DNA of 64,000 bases from CAZKWG01 sp964615375 (GCA_964615375.1 CAZTOW010000007.1:1-64000), one strand, 5' to 3'; shown: positions 1-9,492, numbered from the stretch's first letter. The notes: a model not told the origin generated them from the letters alone. Made by a program: numbers and translations.

Positions 1-70
1 GGTGCCCCGTGGGCCCCCTCCAACCCGGTCGGCCCCCGGCCCGGACTGGTCTCCGCAGCCCCAGCCGCCG

Positions 71-139
71 TCGGGGAACCCGGATCCTGTCTCCGGCCCG
101 GACCGTTCGGGGAACCCGGATCCTGTCGCCGGCCCAGAC
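71..139. repeat. Two-copy 33-bp direct repeat (period 36)
   Basis: Positions 71-103 and 107-139 are 33-base copies differing at two bases (T/G and G/A), separated by 3 bases. Both contain the core GGGGAACCCGGATCCTGTC. The period of 36 is a multiple of three, so the repeat could encode a 12-residue tandem unit at the 3' end of a gene entering from the left, but no reading frame there is convincing. A weaker trace of the CCGGCCCGGAC part occurs near 36-46. Bases 1-200 otherwise hold nothing recognisable. Confidence 0.75.
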
Positions 140-200
140 GGATCTTAGCGGAGGGCTTGCGGGCGGGGGCGGGACGTGTAAAGAGGAAGTCGCTCGAAAT

Positions 201-276
201 GCGGGTGTAGCTCAGCTGGTAGAGCACGAGCTTCCCAAGCTCGGGGTCGCGGGTTCGAACCCCGTCGCCCGCTCCA
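201..276 (+). tRNA. tRNA-Gly (anticodon CCC)
   Basis: A complete cloverleaf folds here. The acceptor stem GCGGGTG (201-207) pairs with CGCCCGC (266-272), with one T-G wobble. The D-stem is GCTC/GAGC. The anticodon stem CGAGC/GCTCG encloses the loop TTCCCAA, giving anticodon CCC, which reads GGG glycine codons. The variable loop is GGGTC, followed by a T-arm with loop TTCGAAC. The discriminator is T273, normal for glycine, and CCA is encoded at 274-276. This ordinary tRNA is a useful contrast to the permuted tRNA-like element at 38141-38217. tamB starts 22 bases downstream. Confidence 0.97.
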
Positions 277-297
277 TCTCCCTCCATCGACGCCTTC

Positions 298-3200
298 ATG
301 GGCTCCAGGCCGCGCAGACGCTGGCTCCGCCGCCTGGGCAAGACCCTGCTGGGCGTCGTGCTGTTTTTCGGCGCGCTGGTCGTCGGGCTCCAGACCGATG
401 TGTTCTCGCGGCAGGCGGCGCGCCTGGTGGAGCAGGTGCTGGAGGCCCAGACGGGGGAGCGCGCCATCGTGGGCGGGGTCAGGGTGGACCTGCTCGGGCG
501 GCGGGCCGTCGTCGAGGGGCTGGCGCTGTCGGAGATCTCCGACGATCCGGACAAGGATGGGCAGACGATCCTCGCGGTGGAGCGCGTGCTGGTCGTGGTG
601 GGCTGGCGCGAGGGGAGGCCGAACCTGAGGTTGCTGGAGGTCGTGCGGCCGAACCTGAGGTTGCACCTGGACGCCGACGGGCTGCGCGAGTTCCGTGAGC
701 TGCCCGCCGCAGCGCCCTCCGACCCCGAGGCCCCGCCGGCCGAGCTCCCCTGGGAGCGCCTCCGGGTCGTCGACGCCTCGATCAGCCTCATCGGGTCGCG
801 CTTCTCCGTGCAGGCCGAGGGGCTGTACGTGAGCCCGGATCGGTCCGCGCTGCTGGACGTCGAGATCGGGAGGCTCGCGCTCCAGGGCGGGAGCGTGCAG
901 CAGGTGGCGCGCGACGTGCGCCTCAACAAGGTGGCCTTCTCCCCCGACTCGCTCGAGGTGCCCGCGCTCTCGCTGGTCCTGTGGCCGGAGAGGCCCCGCG
1001 CGCTCCCCGAGCCCCTGCCCGGCCAGGAGCCCGAGCCCGCGCCGGCGGAGCTCCGACCTTCGCTCTCGGTCAGCGGTTCGGTCTCCGCCCAGCGTGACGG
1101 CCCGCTCACCGGCGATCTGCGCGTGGACGGCGATCTGGCCGGGTGGAACGCCGCGCTGCCGCCCTCGCTCGCGCTGGAGGGGACGCTGCGGTCCAAGGTG
1201 GAGCTGAGCGGGACGAGCGACCGGCCGATCATCGGCGGAGACCTGCGTCTGCTCAGCGCACGCCTGCTGGAGCGCGCCCGCTCCGGCGAGCTGCACGCCT
1301 ACGATCCCGGGGAGGTGGACGCCGCATGGAGCCTGGACGGGCGCGTGCTCAGCGTCCGGCCGCTCAAGGACACGCTGGGCGGCGGCACGGTGGCGGTAGA
1401 GGCCACGCTGGATCTGCAGACGCTCGGGCTGGCGGCCAGCGTAACCGGCGAGGGCCTCAGCTTCGCCCAGGTCATCGTGGCGGCCAACGGGGCGCGCACA
1501 CCCTGGGTGGACTTCCAGGCCGACATCGAGACCCAGCTGGCCGGCACCCTCGACCCGCTCCTGCTGGCCGGCAGCTTCGACGTGGCCCTCATCGACCTGC
1601 GCGTCGCCGCCGGGCCGGTGGCCGACCGCCGCTCGGAACTGGTGCTGCGCGTGCCCGCGATCTATCTCGACGGAGAGATCCGGGTGGACGCCGATCGCGT
1701 GCTGCTGGACGCGCGAGGGCTGCACAGCGGGCGCACCCACGGGCGCGCGCGGGCCTCCATCGGCACCCACGCGCTGGGCCCGCTGGACCTGGACGTCACC
1801 CTGGACCCCATGGACCTCACGCTGCTGAGGCCGCTCTCGGACGTGGACCTCTTCGGCGTGGGGCGGCTGGAGGGCAGGCTCTTCGGGCCCTATGACGATC
1901 TGCGCGCCGAGGGCAAAGTCAGCGCGCGCGACTTCGCCGTGCTGGGCATCCCCTTCGCCGACTGGATGGAGGCCGACCTGGAGAGCGATCTCGTCCAGCT
2001 CTCCTTCCCGCGGCTCCAGGCCATCAAGGGGCGCTCTCGCTACTCGGGCAGCGTGCTGCTGGACTTCCACGACCCCATGCGCCTGGAGACGGACCTGCTT
2101 CTGGCGGACACCACGCTGGCGGATCTGACCGGCATGTTCCTGGACATCCCCGGGCTGGACGGGCACGTCGAGGGCACGCTCTCGCTCAGCGGCGAGCCCT
2201 ACTGGCTCGACGGCGAGGCCGAGCTCCAGCTCCGCGACGTGGACCTGTGGGGCGAGCGCTTCGACCACGGCACCGCCCGCGGCTGGATGGATCACGGGCG
2301 CTTCACGCTGGATGACCTCACCCTGGAGCGGCAGGGCGGGCTGGAGAGCGTGCTGGCGCGCGGCACGGTCAAGGAGGGCTGGGAGAGCCACTTCGAGGTG
2401 GTCAGCAGCGGGCTCACCCTGGAGCGCATGATGCTCCTGCCCGCGGGCACGGCCAGGGACATCGGCCTGCGCGGCGCGCTGGGGCTGGACATCCAGGTGG
2501 ACGGCACGCTCTTCGAGCCCGAACCCCGCGGGCGCATCGCGCTGGACCAGACCTGGCTGCTCGGGCAGCAGGTCGAGGACTCCGATCTGCGCTTCCACAC
2601 CGAGGAGGGCGTGCTCTCGTTCTCGGGCAACCTGGCCGGGCCGGGCCTCGCCGTGGCCGGGACCCTGGGGCTCTGGGACGAGCAGCCCTACAAGGTGCGC
2701 GGCGTGCTGGACGGCTTCCCGGTGCACGCGCTGTACCCCGTGGCGGCGGACGGCACGGACGTGGAGGCCCGCGTGTCCGGGACCGTCGATCTCTCCGGCT
2801 TCTTCGGGGAGGATCCCACGCCCGTGGACATCGAGGCCGAGCTCTCCCAGGTCACGCTGAGCTGGGACCAGCAGCGCCTCAGCGCGCCCTCGCCCTGGCG
2901 CTACACCCAGCACGGCCTGTCCTGGCAGCTCGACGAGATCACCCTGTCCGGCGGGAACACCGAGCTGAAGCTGGGGGGATGGCGCTCGGAGGAGGGGAGG
3001 CTCGCGCTGGCGGGCGGGGGGCGCTTCGACCTCGACCTGCTGCGCATGGTCGTGCCCGACCTCACCCGCGCCGAGGGCACGGCCGAGCTCACGCTCTCCG
3101 CCTTCGGCTCCCCCGGCGAGCCCGCCATCCCCGTGATGGACCTGCGCTTCGCCGACGCCACCCTCCGCGGCGGCTGGTTCCCGCACCCCTTCGAGAGCGT

Positions 3201-4350
3201 GACCGGGTCCATCTCCGGCACGCCCGACGGCTACGACATCGCCGAGACCACCGGGCGCCTGGGGGGAGGGGACATGCGCCTCTCGGGCCGCATCGACGCC
3301 AGCGGCTGGGTGCCCACGCGCTATGATCTCTCCGCTGAGGTGGAGAACGCGCGCGTGCAGTACCTGGACTACCTGCCGCCGTTCCAGGGCGACGCGCTGC
3401 TCAGCTTCGACGGGCCCGCCGACGCGCTGCTGCTGAGCGGCACCATCGACGTCCACTCCATGCTGTTCAGCGAGCGCATCGACTGGGAGGAGTGGGTGTT
3501 GGAGCTGGCCGACGAGCGCCTCACCAGCACCGCGAGCGAGGCCACCGCCAACTACTTCGCGTTTGACCTGGCGATCCGCGCCGACGACACGATCCGGGTG
3601 CGCAACAACGTCGGCGACCTCACGGGCTCGGCGGACCTGGCCATCGTAGGCGACACGAGTCGCACGGGGCTGGTGGGCACGGTGCGCATGGACCCGGGCG
3701 GCCGGGTGTACTTCAAGGAGCGCGAATTCGAGCTCTCCCGCGGCGAGATCCGCTTCAACGAGCCCTACGCCTACGACCCCGACATCGACATCGCGCTGGA
3801 GACCACCGTGAAGAGCCGCGAGCAGGAGTACGAGATCGACCTGCGCGTCGGCGGCCCCTACTCAGACTGGAACACGACGGCCACCGCGAGCCCGAGCCTG
3901 GCGCAGTCCGACATCAACGCCCTCCTGCTCTTCGGCATGACCCAGGACGAGCTGGAGCGCTACGGCGGGGTCTCCGCCGCCCTGGCCCTGGAGACCGGCG
4001 ACCTGCTGGCCAGCCGCTTCGGGCTCCTGGAGAGCCTGGGCTCAGGGATATTCAAGCTTGATCTATTCAAGCTTGATCGAGTTGACCTGGTCAGCGGCGT
4101 CAGCGAGCGCGGACGCGGGCTGGTCAGCTCGGAGATCCGCCTGCTGGCCGAGAAGGACCTCGGCTGGGACACCACCCTCATCCTGGAGCAGAACCTCAGC
4201 CGCACCTCGGACGCCTACATCGGCTTCGACAAGCAGCTCGCCCGGACCCTCTACATGCGGGCCTACTGGGCGAGCCAGCAGTACGGCCGCTCCCTCCCCA
4301 TCGGCGGGGCCTACGGCCTCGACGTCAACCTGCGCTGGGAGTTCGACTGA
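298..4350 (+). CDS. tamB: TamB-like translocation and assembly module protein (DUF490)
   Basis: A 1350-residue inner-membrane-anchored periplasmic protein of the AsmA-like/TamB family, thought to bridge the periplasm and support outer-membrane assembly or lipid transport with an Omp85 partner. The N-terminus is basic (SRPRRRWLRRLGK) followed by one membrane helix at about residues 14-35. The rest is repetitive beta-rich sequence, and the last 350 residues carry the conserved TamB C-terminal domain ending in NLRWEFD. The length is typical (E. coli TamB is about 1260). The next gene is an Omp85 protein whose start overlaps this stop codon, the classic tamB/tamA pairing. A local 13-base direct repeat (4051-4078) duplicates the peptide FKLD. 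Confidence 0.9.
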   Translation: MGSRPRRRWLRRLGKTLLGVVLFFGALVVGLQTDVFSRQAARLVEQVLEAQTGERAIVGGVRVDLLGRRAVVEGLALSEISDDPDKDGQTILAVERVLVVVGWREGRPNLRLLEVVRPNLRLHLDADGLREFRELPAAAPSDPEAPPAELPWERLRVVDASISLIGSRFSVQAEGLYVSPDRSALLDVEIGRLALQGGSVQQVARDVRLNKVAFSPDSLEVPALSLVLWPERPRALPEPLPGQEPEPAPAELRPSLSVSGSVSAQRDGPLTGDLRVDGDLAGWNAALPPSLALEGTLRSKVELSGTSDRPIIGGDLRLLSARLLERARSGELHAYDPGEVDAAWSLDGRVLSVRPLKDTLGGGTVAVEATLDLQTLGLAASVTGEGLSFAQVIVAANGARTPWVDFQADIETQLAGTLDPLLLAGSFDVALIDLRVAAGPVADRRSELVLRVPAIYLDGEIRVDADRVLLDARGLHSGRTHGRARASIGTHALGPLDLDVTLDPMDLTLLRPLSDVDLFGVGRLEGRLFGPYDDLRAEGKVSARDFAVLGIPFADWMEADLESDLVQLSFPRLQAIKGRSRYSGSVLLDFHDPMRLETDLLLADTTLADLTGMFLDIPGLDGHVEGTLSLSGEPYWLDGEAELQLRDVDLWGERFDHGTARGWMDHGRFTLDDLTLERQGGLESVLARGTVKEGWESHFEVVSSGLTLERMMLLPAGTARDIGLRGALGLDIQVDGTLFEPEPRGRIALDQTWLLGQQVEDSDLRFHTEEGVLSFSGNLAGPGLAVAGTLGLWDEQPYKVRGVLDGFPVHALYPVAADGTDVEARVSGTVDLSGFFGEDPTPVDIEAELSQVTLSWDQQRLSAPSPWRYTQHGLSWQLDEITLSGGNTELKLGGWRSEEGRLALAGGGRFDLDLLRMVVPDLTRAEGTAELTLSAFGSPGEPAIPVMDLRFADATLRGGWFPHPFESVTGSISGTPDGYDIAETTGRLGGGDMRLSGRIDASGWVPTRYDLSAEVENARVQYLDYLPPFQGDALLSFDGPADALLLSGTIDVHSMLFSERIDWEEWVLELADERLTSTASEATANYFAFDLAIRADDTIRVRNNVGDLTGSADLAIVGDTSRTGLVGTVRMDPGGRVYFKEREFELSRGEIRFNEPYAYDPDIDIALETTVKSREQEYEIDLRVGGPYSDWNTTATASPSLAQSDINALLLFGMTQDELERYGGVSAALALETGDLLASRFGLLESLGSGIFKLDLFKLDRVDLVSGVSERGRGLVSSEIRLLAEKDLGWDTTLILEQNLSRTSDAYIGFDKQLARTLYMRAYWASQQYGRSLPIGGAYGLDVNLRWEFD
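4051..4078 (+). repeat. 13-base direct repeat inside tamB
   Basis: TTCAAGCTTGATC occurs at 4051-4063 and again at 4066-4078 (period 15). It encodes FKLD-L-FKLD. The patch is much more A/T-rich than the surrounding gene and keeps the reading frame, consistent with a recent five-codon tandem duplication. Confidence 0.8.
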
Positions 4351-7334
4351 GCCCGCTCCTGCTGAGCCTGGCGCTGGGCGTCGCGCACGCCCAGGAGCCC
4401 GTGTGGGCCGCGGGCCTGGAGGTCTCCCAGGTCACGCTGGAGGCCCCGGAGGGGGGTCTGCCCCGCGAGAGCCTGGAGCCGCTCCTGCAGGTTCGCCAGG
4501 GAGATCTTCTGGATCTGAGCGAGGTGCGCCAGGACCTGGCCATCCTCTACCGCGTGGGCGCCTTCGCCAGCGTGGAGGCCGTGGTCGAGCCGTGGGTGAA
4601 CGTCGGGCCCGACGGCGAGCCGGTGGACGCGGTGCGCCTGGTCTACCGGGTGATCCGCGCCCCGCGCATCGGCGACGTCCACATCGAGGGCGTGCGCGGC
4701 GCACCGCGTACCATCGCCTCACGCGCCGCCGACCTGAACCGGGGCGAGCCCTTCTTCCCCTCCGACGAGGCCGGCGCGGTCGTGACCCGCGTGACGGCGG
4801 CCCTGGCCTCGGCCGGCTGGCCCTCCGCCAGCGCCCGCTACCTGCAGTCCCAGCGACCGGACGGCTCGCTGGACATCCGCCTGCGGGTCTTCGCGGGGAA
4901 CGCCCACCGCTACGGGGAGATTGGCCTCGCCGGCGACGAGGTGGTCAAGCCGCTCACGCTCAAGCGCTGGCTGCTCCTGGAGGGCGTCGCGCGCGGGCTG
5001 CGCATCGACGAGCGGGGGCTCCGCGAGGCCCGGGAGGCGGTGCGCGGTCACCTGCTGGACGAGGGCTACACGGACGCGGTCATCAACGTGCTGCGCGTGC
5101 CCACCGACGCGAGCGGGGAGACCGAGGACCTGCGCGTGATCGTGGACGCCGGGCCCCGCGTGGTCCTGCACACCCGCGGCCGCGGCCTGCCCTCCGACGC
5201 GGAGCTGCGCGAGATCCTCGGCCTGCTCCCAGGCGTCCGCCCCACGGACGAGTCCCCCGACGAGCTCGCCGAGCGCCTGATGGGCTGGTTCCGGGACCGC
5301 GGCTGGTTCGAGGCGGGCGCCAAGGTGCAGCGCGAGGAGCGTGAGGGCGAGATCCACTACGACGTGGAGGCGCGCCGGGGCCGGCGCCATGTGCTGGGGC
5401 GCATCGTCGTGGAGGGCGCCGAGACCTTCTCCCCCGGCTACGTGGCGGACGCCCTGAAGGAGGCGGCCCCCGAGACCCTGGGGCGCGGCATCGTCACCCG
5501 CGAGTCCATCACCGCCGCGCTCTCCACGGTGCGCGACTTCTACCGCTCCCAGGGCTTCCTGGACGCGCGCCTCAGCCTGGAGCAGATCGAGCCGGGGCGG
5601 CCCGCCCCCTCGGGCGTGCCCCTGGACCTGAAGGTGCGGGTGGTCGAGGGCCCGCGCACCTGGCTGCGCGCGCTCGAGGCGGAGGGCGGGGTCGGGGAGG
5701 AGGGCAACGAGCTCGAGCGGGAGGCGCTGGACGAGGCGCGCGCGCGCCTGGTGGACCAGCCCCTGAACCCGAGCGAGCTCGAGGCTCTGGCCCTCGAGCT
5801 GAGCGAGCTCTACCAGTCCAGGGGCTACCTGGCGGCGGACGTCCGGGCCGCGACCACCCTGGGGACGGGCCCGCAGGCCGGCGAGGCGCGTGCCCTGCTG
5901 ATCATCCACCCGGGCGAGCAGATCCGGCTGCGCAGCGTCGCCATCCAGGGCAACCGCCGCACGGCCCGCGAGGTCATCGCCCGCGAGCTCCGCGTCTCGC
6001 TGGGCGAGCCCATCACGCCCGAGCAGCTCGAGCAGAGCCGCCGCGCGCTCTACGGGCTCGATCTCTTCGACGCCGTGTCCCTGGAGCTGCCGGGCGACGA
6101 CAACCTGAGCCGCGATCTCGTCGTGCTGGTCGAGGAGAAGCCGAACATCCTCGTCGAGCTCGGAGGCGGCGTGTCCACCGACGAGGGCGTGGCCAGCCGG
6201 CTCAAGCTCAGCCACCGCAACCTCGGCGGGCGCGGGCAGCGGGTCAGCGCGCTCGGGCAGGTGGGCTACGGCTGGGTCAGCGACCGCTGGATCCTGGACG
6301 CCGCGCCGACCTGGCGGGCGGCCCTGCGCTACGAGGCGCCGAACCTCCCCGCCCGCGGCTATCGCCTCACGGCGGAGATCCTGCTCAACGAGACGGTGCA
6401 GGAGCCCTTCTGGCGCCTCTCGCGATCGGGGGCCAGCCTGGGCGTCTCCGCGCGCTGGGGGCCGCGCTTCGAGGCCTTCCTGGACTACCACTACCAGTGG
6501 AGACGCCTGGAGGACGCCGACCCCGGCGCCCTGGTCCAGGGAGAGCCCTGGTGGCCGGCGGGCAGCTCGGACGAGGCCCCCAGCACGCCCACCGAGGCGC
6601 GGCGCCAGGGCGGCACCGGGCTCACGCTGGTCTACGACGGACGCGACGACGCGCTCAACCCCACGCGCGGCACCCTGCTGACCACCGCCGTCGAGCTCGG
6701 CGACCCGCTCTCGGCCGACCCCGCCTTCGTCAAGGTCACGGGCCTGGCCGAGCAGATCCTCCCGCTCGGGCCGCTGCGCCTGGATCTGCGGGCCCAGGGC
6801 GGCCTCGGGGTGGCGGCGGGGCACAGCACGACGCTGGCGGTGGAGGATCGCTTCACGCTGGGCGGCTCGGGCAGCCTGCGCGGCTTCAAGCAGGACACGA
6901 TAGGGCCCGCCAACCTCGCCGCCCGCCCGGAGATCGACTACCCGTCCACGATCGAGCCGATCATCGACGATCTGGCGCTGGACGAGGACTCCACCCAGTG
7001 GGTACACACCGGCGGGGACACGATGGCCGTGATCACGGCCGAGCTCTCCGTGCCGCTCTCCGTGCTCGGGCTGGACAGCGACGGCACCAGCCTGGTCTTC
7101 TTCTCTGATCTCGGCCACATCGGCTTCCTGGACGAGAGCATCTACACGACCAGCCGGGCCGACGCGCTCCTGGACCCGACGGTGGACCCGGTCTGGCGCC
7201 TGGGCCTGGGCGCTGGCCTGCACGTCGCCACCCCCGTCGGCCCCGCCGCCCTGGACCTCGGCTTCAACGTCAACCCCATCGAGGCCCGCGAGGAGGTCTG
7301 GATCCTCCCGCACATCTCGCTGGGGGCGCTCTGA
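4347..7334 (+). CDS. Omp85-family outer-membrane protein (TamA/BamA-like) with POTRA repeats
   Basis: About 995 residues. The N-terminal half has repeated POTRA-type modules (segments resembling the QGNRRTAREVIARE pattern), and the C-terminal half is a beta-barrel with the conserved RGF motif (LRGF at about residues 844-847). No ATG, GTG or TTG start precedes the mature sequence; the first is a GTG at 4401, inside the mature protein. The upstream in-frame codons from CTG 4347 encode a clean signal peptide (SPLLLSLALGVAHA followed by QEP), with GGGAG six bases before the CTG. That CTG overlaps the tamB stop codon (CTGA), implying translational coupling. It is more likely the TamB partner than the essential BamA because of the gene order; this cannot be settled from the sequence alone. 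Confidence 0.85.
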   Translation: MSPLLLSLALGVAHAQEPVWAAGLEVSQVTLEAPEGGLPRESLEPLLQVRQGDLLDLSEVRQDLAILYRVGAFASVEAVVEPWVNVGPDGEPVDAVRLVYRVIRAPRIGDVHIEGVRGAPRTIASRAADLNRGEPFFPSDEAGAVVTRVTAALASAGWPSASARYLQSQRPDGSLDIRLRVFAGNAHRYGEIGLAGDEVVKPLTLKRWLLLEGVARGLRIDERGLREAREAVRGHLLDEGYTDAVINVLRVPTDASGETEDLRVIVDAGPRVVLHTRGRGLPSDAELREILGLLPGVRPTDESPDELAERLMGWFRDRGWFEAGAKVQREEREGEIHYDVEARRGRRHVLGRIVVEGAETFSPGYVADALKEAAPETLGRGIVTRESITAALSTVRDFYRSQGFLDARLSLEQIEPGRPAPSGVPLDLKVRVVEGPRTWLRALEAEGGVGEEGNELEREALDEARARLVDQPLNPSELEALALELSELYQSRGYLAADVRAATTLGTGPQAGEARALLIIHPGEQIRLRSVAIQGNRRTAREVIARELRVSLGEPITPEQLEQSRRALYGLDLFDAVSLELPGDDNLSRDLVVLVEEKPNILVELGGGVSTDEGVASRLKLSHRNLGGRGQRVSALGQVGYGWVSDRWILDAAPTWRAALRYEAPNLPARGYRLTAEILLNETVQEPFWRLSRSGASLGVSARWGPRFEAFLDYHYQWRRLEDADPGALVQGEPWWPAGSSDEAPSTPTEARRQGGTGLTLVYDGRDDALNPTRGTLLTTAVELGDPLSADPAFVKVTGLAEQILPLGPLRLDLRAQGGLGVAAGHSTTLAVEDRFTLGGSGSLRGFKQDTIGPANLAARPEIDYPSTIEPIIDDLALDEDSTQWVHTGGDTMAVITAELSVPLSVLGLDSDGTSLVFFSDLGHIGFLDESIYTTSRADALLDPTVDPVWRLGLGAGLHVATPVGPAALDLGFNVNPIEAREEVWILPHISLGAL

Positions 7335-7367
7335 GCAGGTGTGCGATTTGACACAGACCGGCGGGGC

Positions 7368-8855
7368 TCAGCCCTCGCGGTCGGCGACGAAGGTGCTGGC
7401 CCGGACCCGCGCGGCCTCGCCGCCCTCCTCGTTGCGCAGGAAGGTGAGCTCCAGCGCCTGCCCGTCGATGCTCAGCGTGAAGGTGTCGCCGCAGCGGCGC
7501 TCGAGCTCGGCGTCATAAGGCGTCTCCCAGGTGTCCAGCAGGGGGATGGAGACGCTCAGGATCTCGTCCTCTACCGAGAACTCCAGGACGCCGTAGCTCC
7601 AGGGGTCCAGGTAGCTGCCGGCGAGCCCCTCCAGGGTGGGACTCTCGTCTTCGGCCTCGTCCGCGGGCTCCGCGCTGAGCCCGCCCAGCTCGAGGGCGGC
7701 GAGGAGGGTAGGGGAGAGCTCGGCGTCGTCGGCGTTGACCAGGATCGCCACCCCCACCCCGTCGTCGGGGCTGGCCAGGAGCGCGGCGCTGTAGCCGGGG
7801 AGCCCGCCCTCCTGGGACACGAAGGTGCCGGACAGACGCGCGTCGCCGAGGGTCAGGCCCTCCTGCACGTAGAGCCCGTAGCCGTAGGCGGGATCACCGC
7901 AGGTGTGCGTGTCCACGGTCTCCGTCCACATGCGCTCGCGGTCCTCGTCAGCCAGCAGGACGCTGTCTCCCTCCAGGAGGAAGCCGAGGAGTCGGCCGAG
8001 ATCCTCGGCGTCGGTCCAGGCGTAGGCCGAGGGGCGGGCCCAGCCGTTGTCGTAGGAGGTGGGATCGACCGCGCGCAGATCCTCGCTCTCCCCGGTCCAG
8101 TCCAGGCTCTGGGAGGAGGCGAAGTCCCCGTGCTCCAGCACGTCCTCGGCCAGGAAGACCGTGCTGTCCATGCCCAGCCGGTCGAAGAGATACAGCCGCA
8201 TGGCCTGTCGGTAGCGGACGCCGGCCCCGTACTCCACCAGCAGCCCGGCCAGCCCATCCCCGGGAGAGGAGAGGTTCCACAGCTCGCCCGGCTCGCTCAT
8301 GAGCCAGCGGGTGGCGGGGTAGACCTCCAGCAGGTAGCCGCTCAGCACCTCGTCGGCGGGGTTGGCCGAGATCTCGGGCACATCGACCATGCCGGTCGTG
8401 CGCTGGAGGGCGTGGCGGATCGTGATGCTGCCGGCCCAGCTCGCGTCCAGCGTGAAGCGGAGCTCAGGGAGCACGGCGGTGACGGGCGTGTCGAGGCCCT
8501 CGGGCTCCTCGGCCATGCGGGCCATGAGCGCGACGGCGGTGAGCGTGCTGGTCAGGGGGCCGGCGCGGAAGAGGGTGTCGGCGCCTACCGGCGCGTCGTC
8601 CTCCGGTCCACGCCTGCCCGCCCCGAAGGCGCACAGCAACCCCCCGTCCGCCCAGATCGCCACAGCGCCGCCGGTCGCCCCCGCCGCCTCGAGGTCCGCC
8701 TCCAGCGCCGAGACGACGGGCGCGCACGCCTCGTCCCAGAGCTCACCCGTGTCTGCGGTGTCCGCCTCCGTCTCGGCGCCGACGCTGTCCCGGAGCCCAG
8801 GGGACACCTTGTCCTCCGCGCAGGCGACCAGCAGGGCGAGGATCCTGGCCTTCAT
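7368..8855 (-). CDS. Serine-hydrolase (beta-lactamase fold) lipoprotein, catalytic residues lost
   Basis: A 495-residue lipoprotein of the class C beta-lactamase/penicillin-binding-protein-like family (PF00144-type). The start at 8855 gives MKARILALLVAC, a lipoprotein signal with Cys12. The fold is recognisable from DTLFRAGPLTSTLTAV and the GGLPGYSAALLASPDDG segment. All three catalytic motifs are altered: SxxK aligns to P100-L-T-S103, the YxN box aligns to L195-S-S197, and the third HxG-type motif reads QEG. It is therefore probably a non-enzymatic binding protein. A DTADTG linker follows the lipid anchor. It is convergent with the Omp85 gene and divergent from the gene at 8980. Confidence 0.75.
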   Translation of the reverse strand: MKARILALLVACAEDKVSPGLRDSVGAETEADTADTGELWDEACAPVVSALEADLEAAGATGGAVAIWADGGLLCAFGAGRRGPEDDAPVGADTLFRAGPLTSTLTAVALMARMAEEPEGLDTPVTAVLPELRFTLDASWAGSITIRHALQRTTGMVDVPEISANPADEVLSGYLLEVYPATRWLMSEPGELWNLSSPGDGLAGLLVEYGAGVRYRQAMRLYLFDRLGMDSTVFLAEDVLEHGDFASSQSLDWTGESEDLRAVDPTSYDNGWARPSAYAWTDAEDLGRLLGFLLEGDSVLLADEDRERMWTETVDTHTCGDPAYGYGLYVQEGLTLGDARLSGTFVSQEGGLPGYSAALLASPDDGVGVAILVNADDAELSPTLLAALELGGLSAEPADEAEDESPTLEGLAGSYLDPWSYGVLEFSVEDEILSVSIPLLDTWETPYDAELERRCGDTFTLSIDGQALELTFLRNEEGGEAARVRASTFVADREG

Positions 8856-8889
8856 CGATTCGTCATAACCGGGCGCCGCTAGAACGCGC

Positions 8890-8948
8890 TGTCTAGACAA
8901 CAGTGTCAGTCGATTTCTCTGGTCTCAGGCCTGCCCCCTGTGTATTCT
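8890..8948 (+). promoter_or_regulatory. Divergent intergenic region: TGTCTAGACA palindrome and a -10-like TATTCT
   Basis: The 124-base gap between divergent genes holds a perfect 10-base palindrome TGTCTAGACA at 8890-8899 and a -10-like TATTCT at 8943-8948 upstream of the rightward gene. No convincing -35 is seen at the right spacing. Confidence 0.35.
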
Positions 8949-8979
8949 GTGATTGCACCCCTGAAGAGAGGAGCGGATC

Positions 8980-9492
8980 ATGATTGGCTTCCCCATCGGC
9001 ATCCTCGCGGCCAACGCGGGGGAGTGGTTCATCCACAAGCACATCCTCCACAAGGCGGGGCGTGACCCGAAGAGCTACTGGCACTTCCACATCCACGAGC
9101 ACCACCTGGCCAGCAGCCAGCTCGACATGCGCGATCCCGCCTACGACAAGTGGCGTTGGCGGCTCGACGCGCAGACGCGCGAGGTCATCGGGCTCGCCGG
9201 CGCGGCGATCATCCCGCTCGCGTTTCTGCCCGTGGCGCCGTTCTTCTCCGCGGCCGTGATGTACTCGATCGTCAACTACTACCGGGTCCACAAGAAGGCG
9301 CACATCGACCCGGCCTGGGCGCGCGAACACCTGCCCTGGCACGTCGATCATCACCTGGGCCCCGACCCGGAGAAGAACTGGTGCGTCACCAAGCCCTGGT
9401 TCGATCACGTCATGGGCACCCGCGAGCCCTACATCGGCACCGAGCGGGAGCGCGAAGATCAGGCCCGCCGCGCCGCGCGCGCCGCGAGCTGA
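8980..9492 (+). CDS. Fatty-acid-hydroxylase-like membrane protein with di-iron histidine motifs
   Basis: A 170-residue membrane protein with clustered histidines typical of the fatty acid hydroxylase/sterol desaturase superfamily: HKHILH at residues 19-24, HFHIHEHH at 35-42, HKKAH near 104, and HVDHH with a later FDHVMGT. Such clusters normally bind two irons on the cytoplasmic face. Hydrophobic segments lie at about 1-15 and 70-100. The start is well supported by GAGAGGAG ahead of ATG 8980. The protein is short for the superfamily, so it may be a minimal hydroxylase. The substrate cannot be told from the sequence. Confidence 0.7.
   Translation: MIGFPIGILAANAGEWFIHKHILHKAGRDPKSYWHFHIHEHHLASSQLDMRDPAYDKWRWRLDAQTREVIGLAGAAIIPLAFLPVAPFFSAAVMYSIVNYYRVHKKAHIDPAWAREHLPWHVDHHLGPDPEKNWCVTKPWFDHVMGTREPYIGTEREREDQARRAARAAS

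Noticed and set aside
9..698. 229-codon frame spanning the tRNA-Gly gene
   Set aside because: It runs through a complete tRNA and into tamB in another frame.
145..7313. Very long open frames antisense to tamB and the Omp85 gene (for example 145-3456 and 4719-7313)
   Set aside because: They mirror genes with clear domains on the other strand and arise from high G/C at third positions; their translations are low-complexity and lack any family signature.
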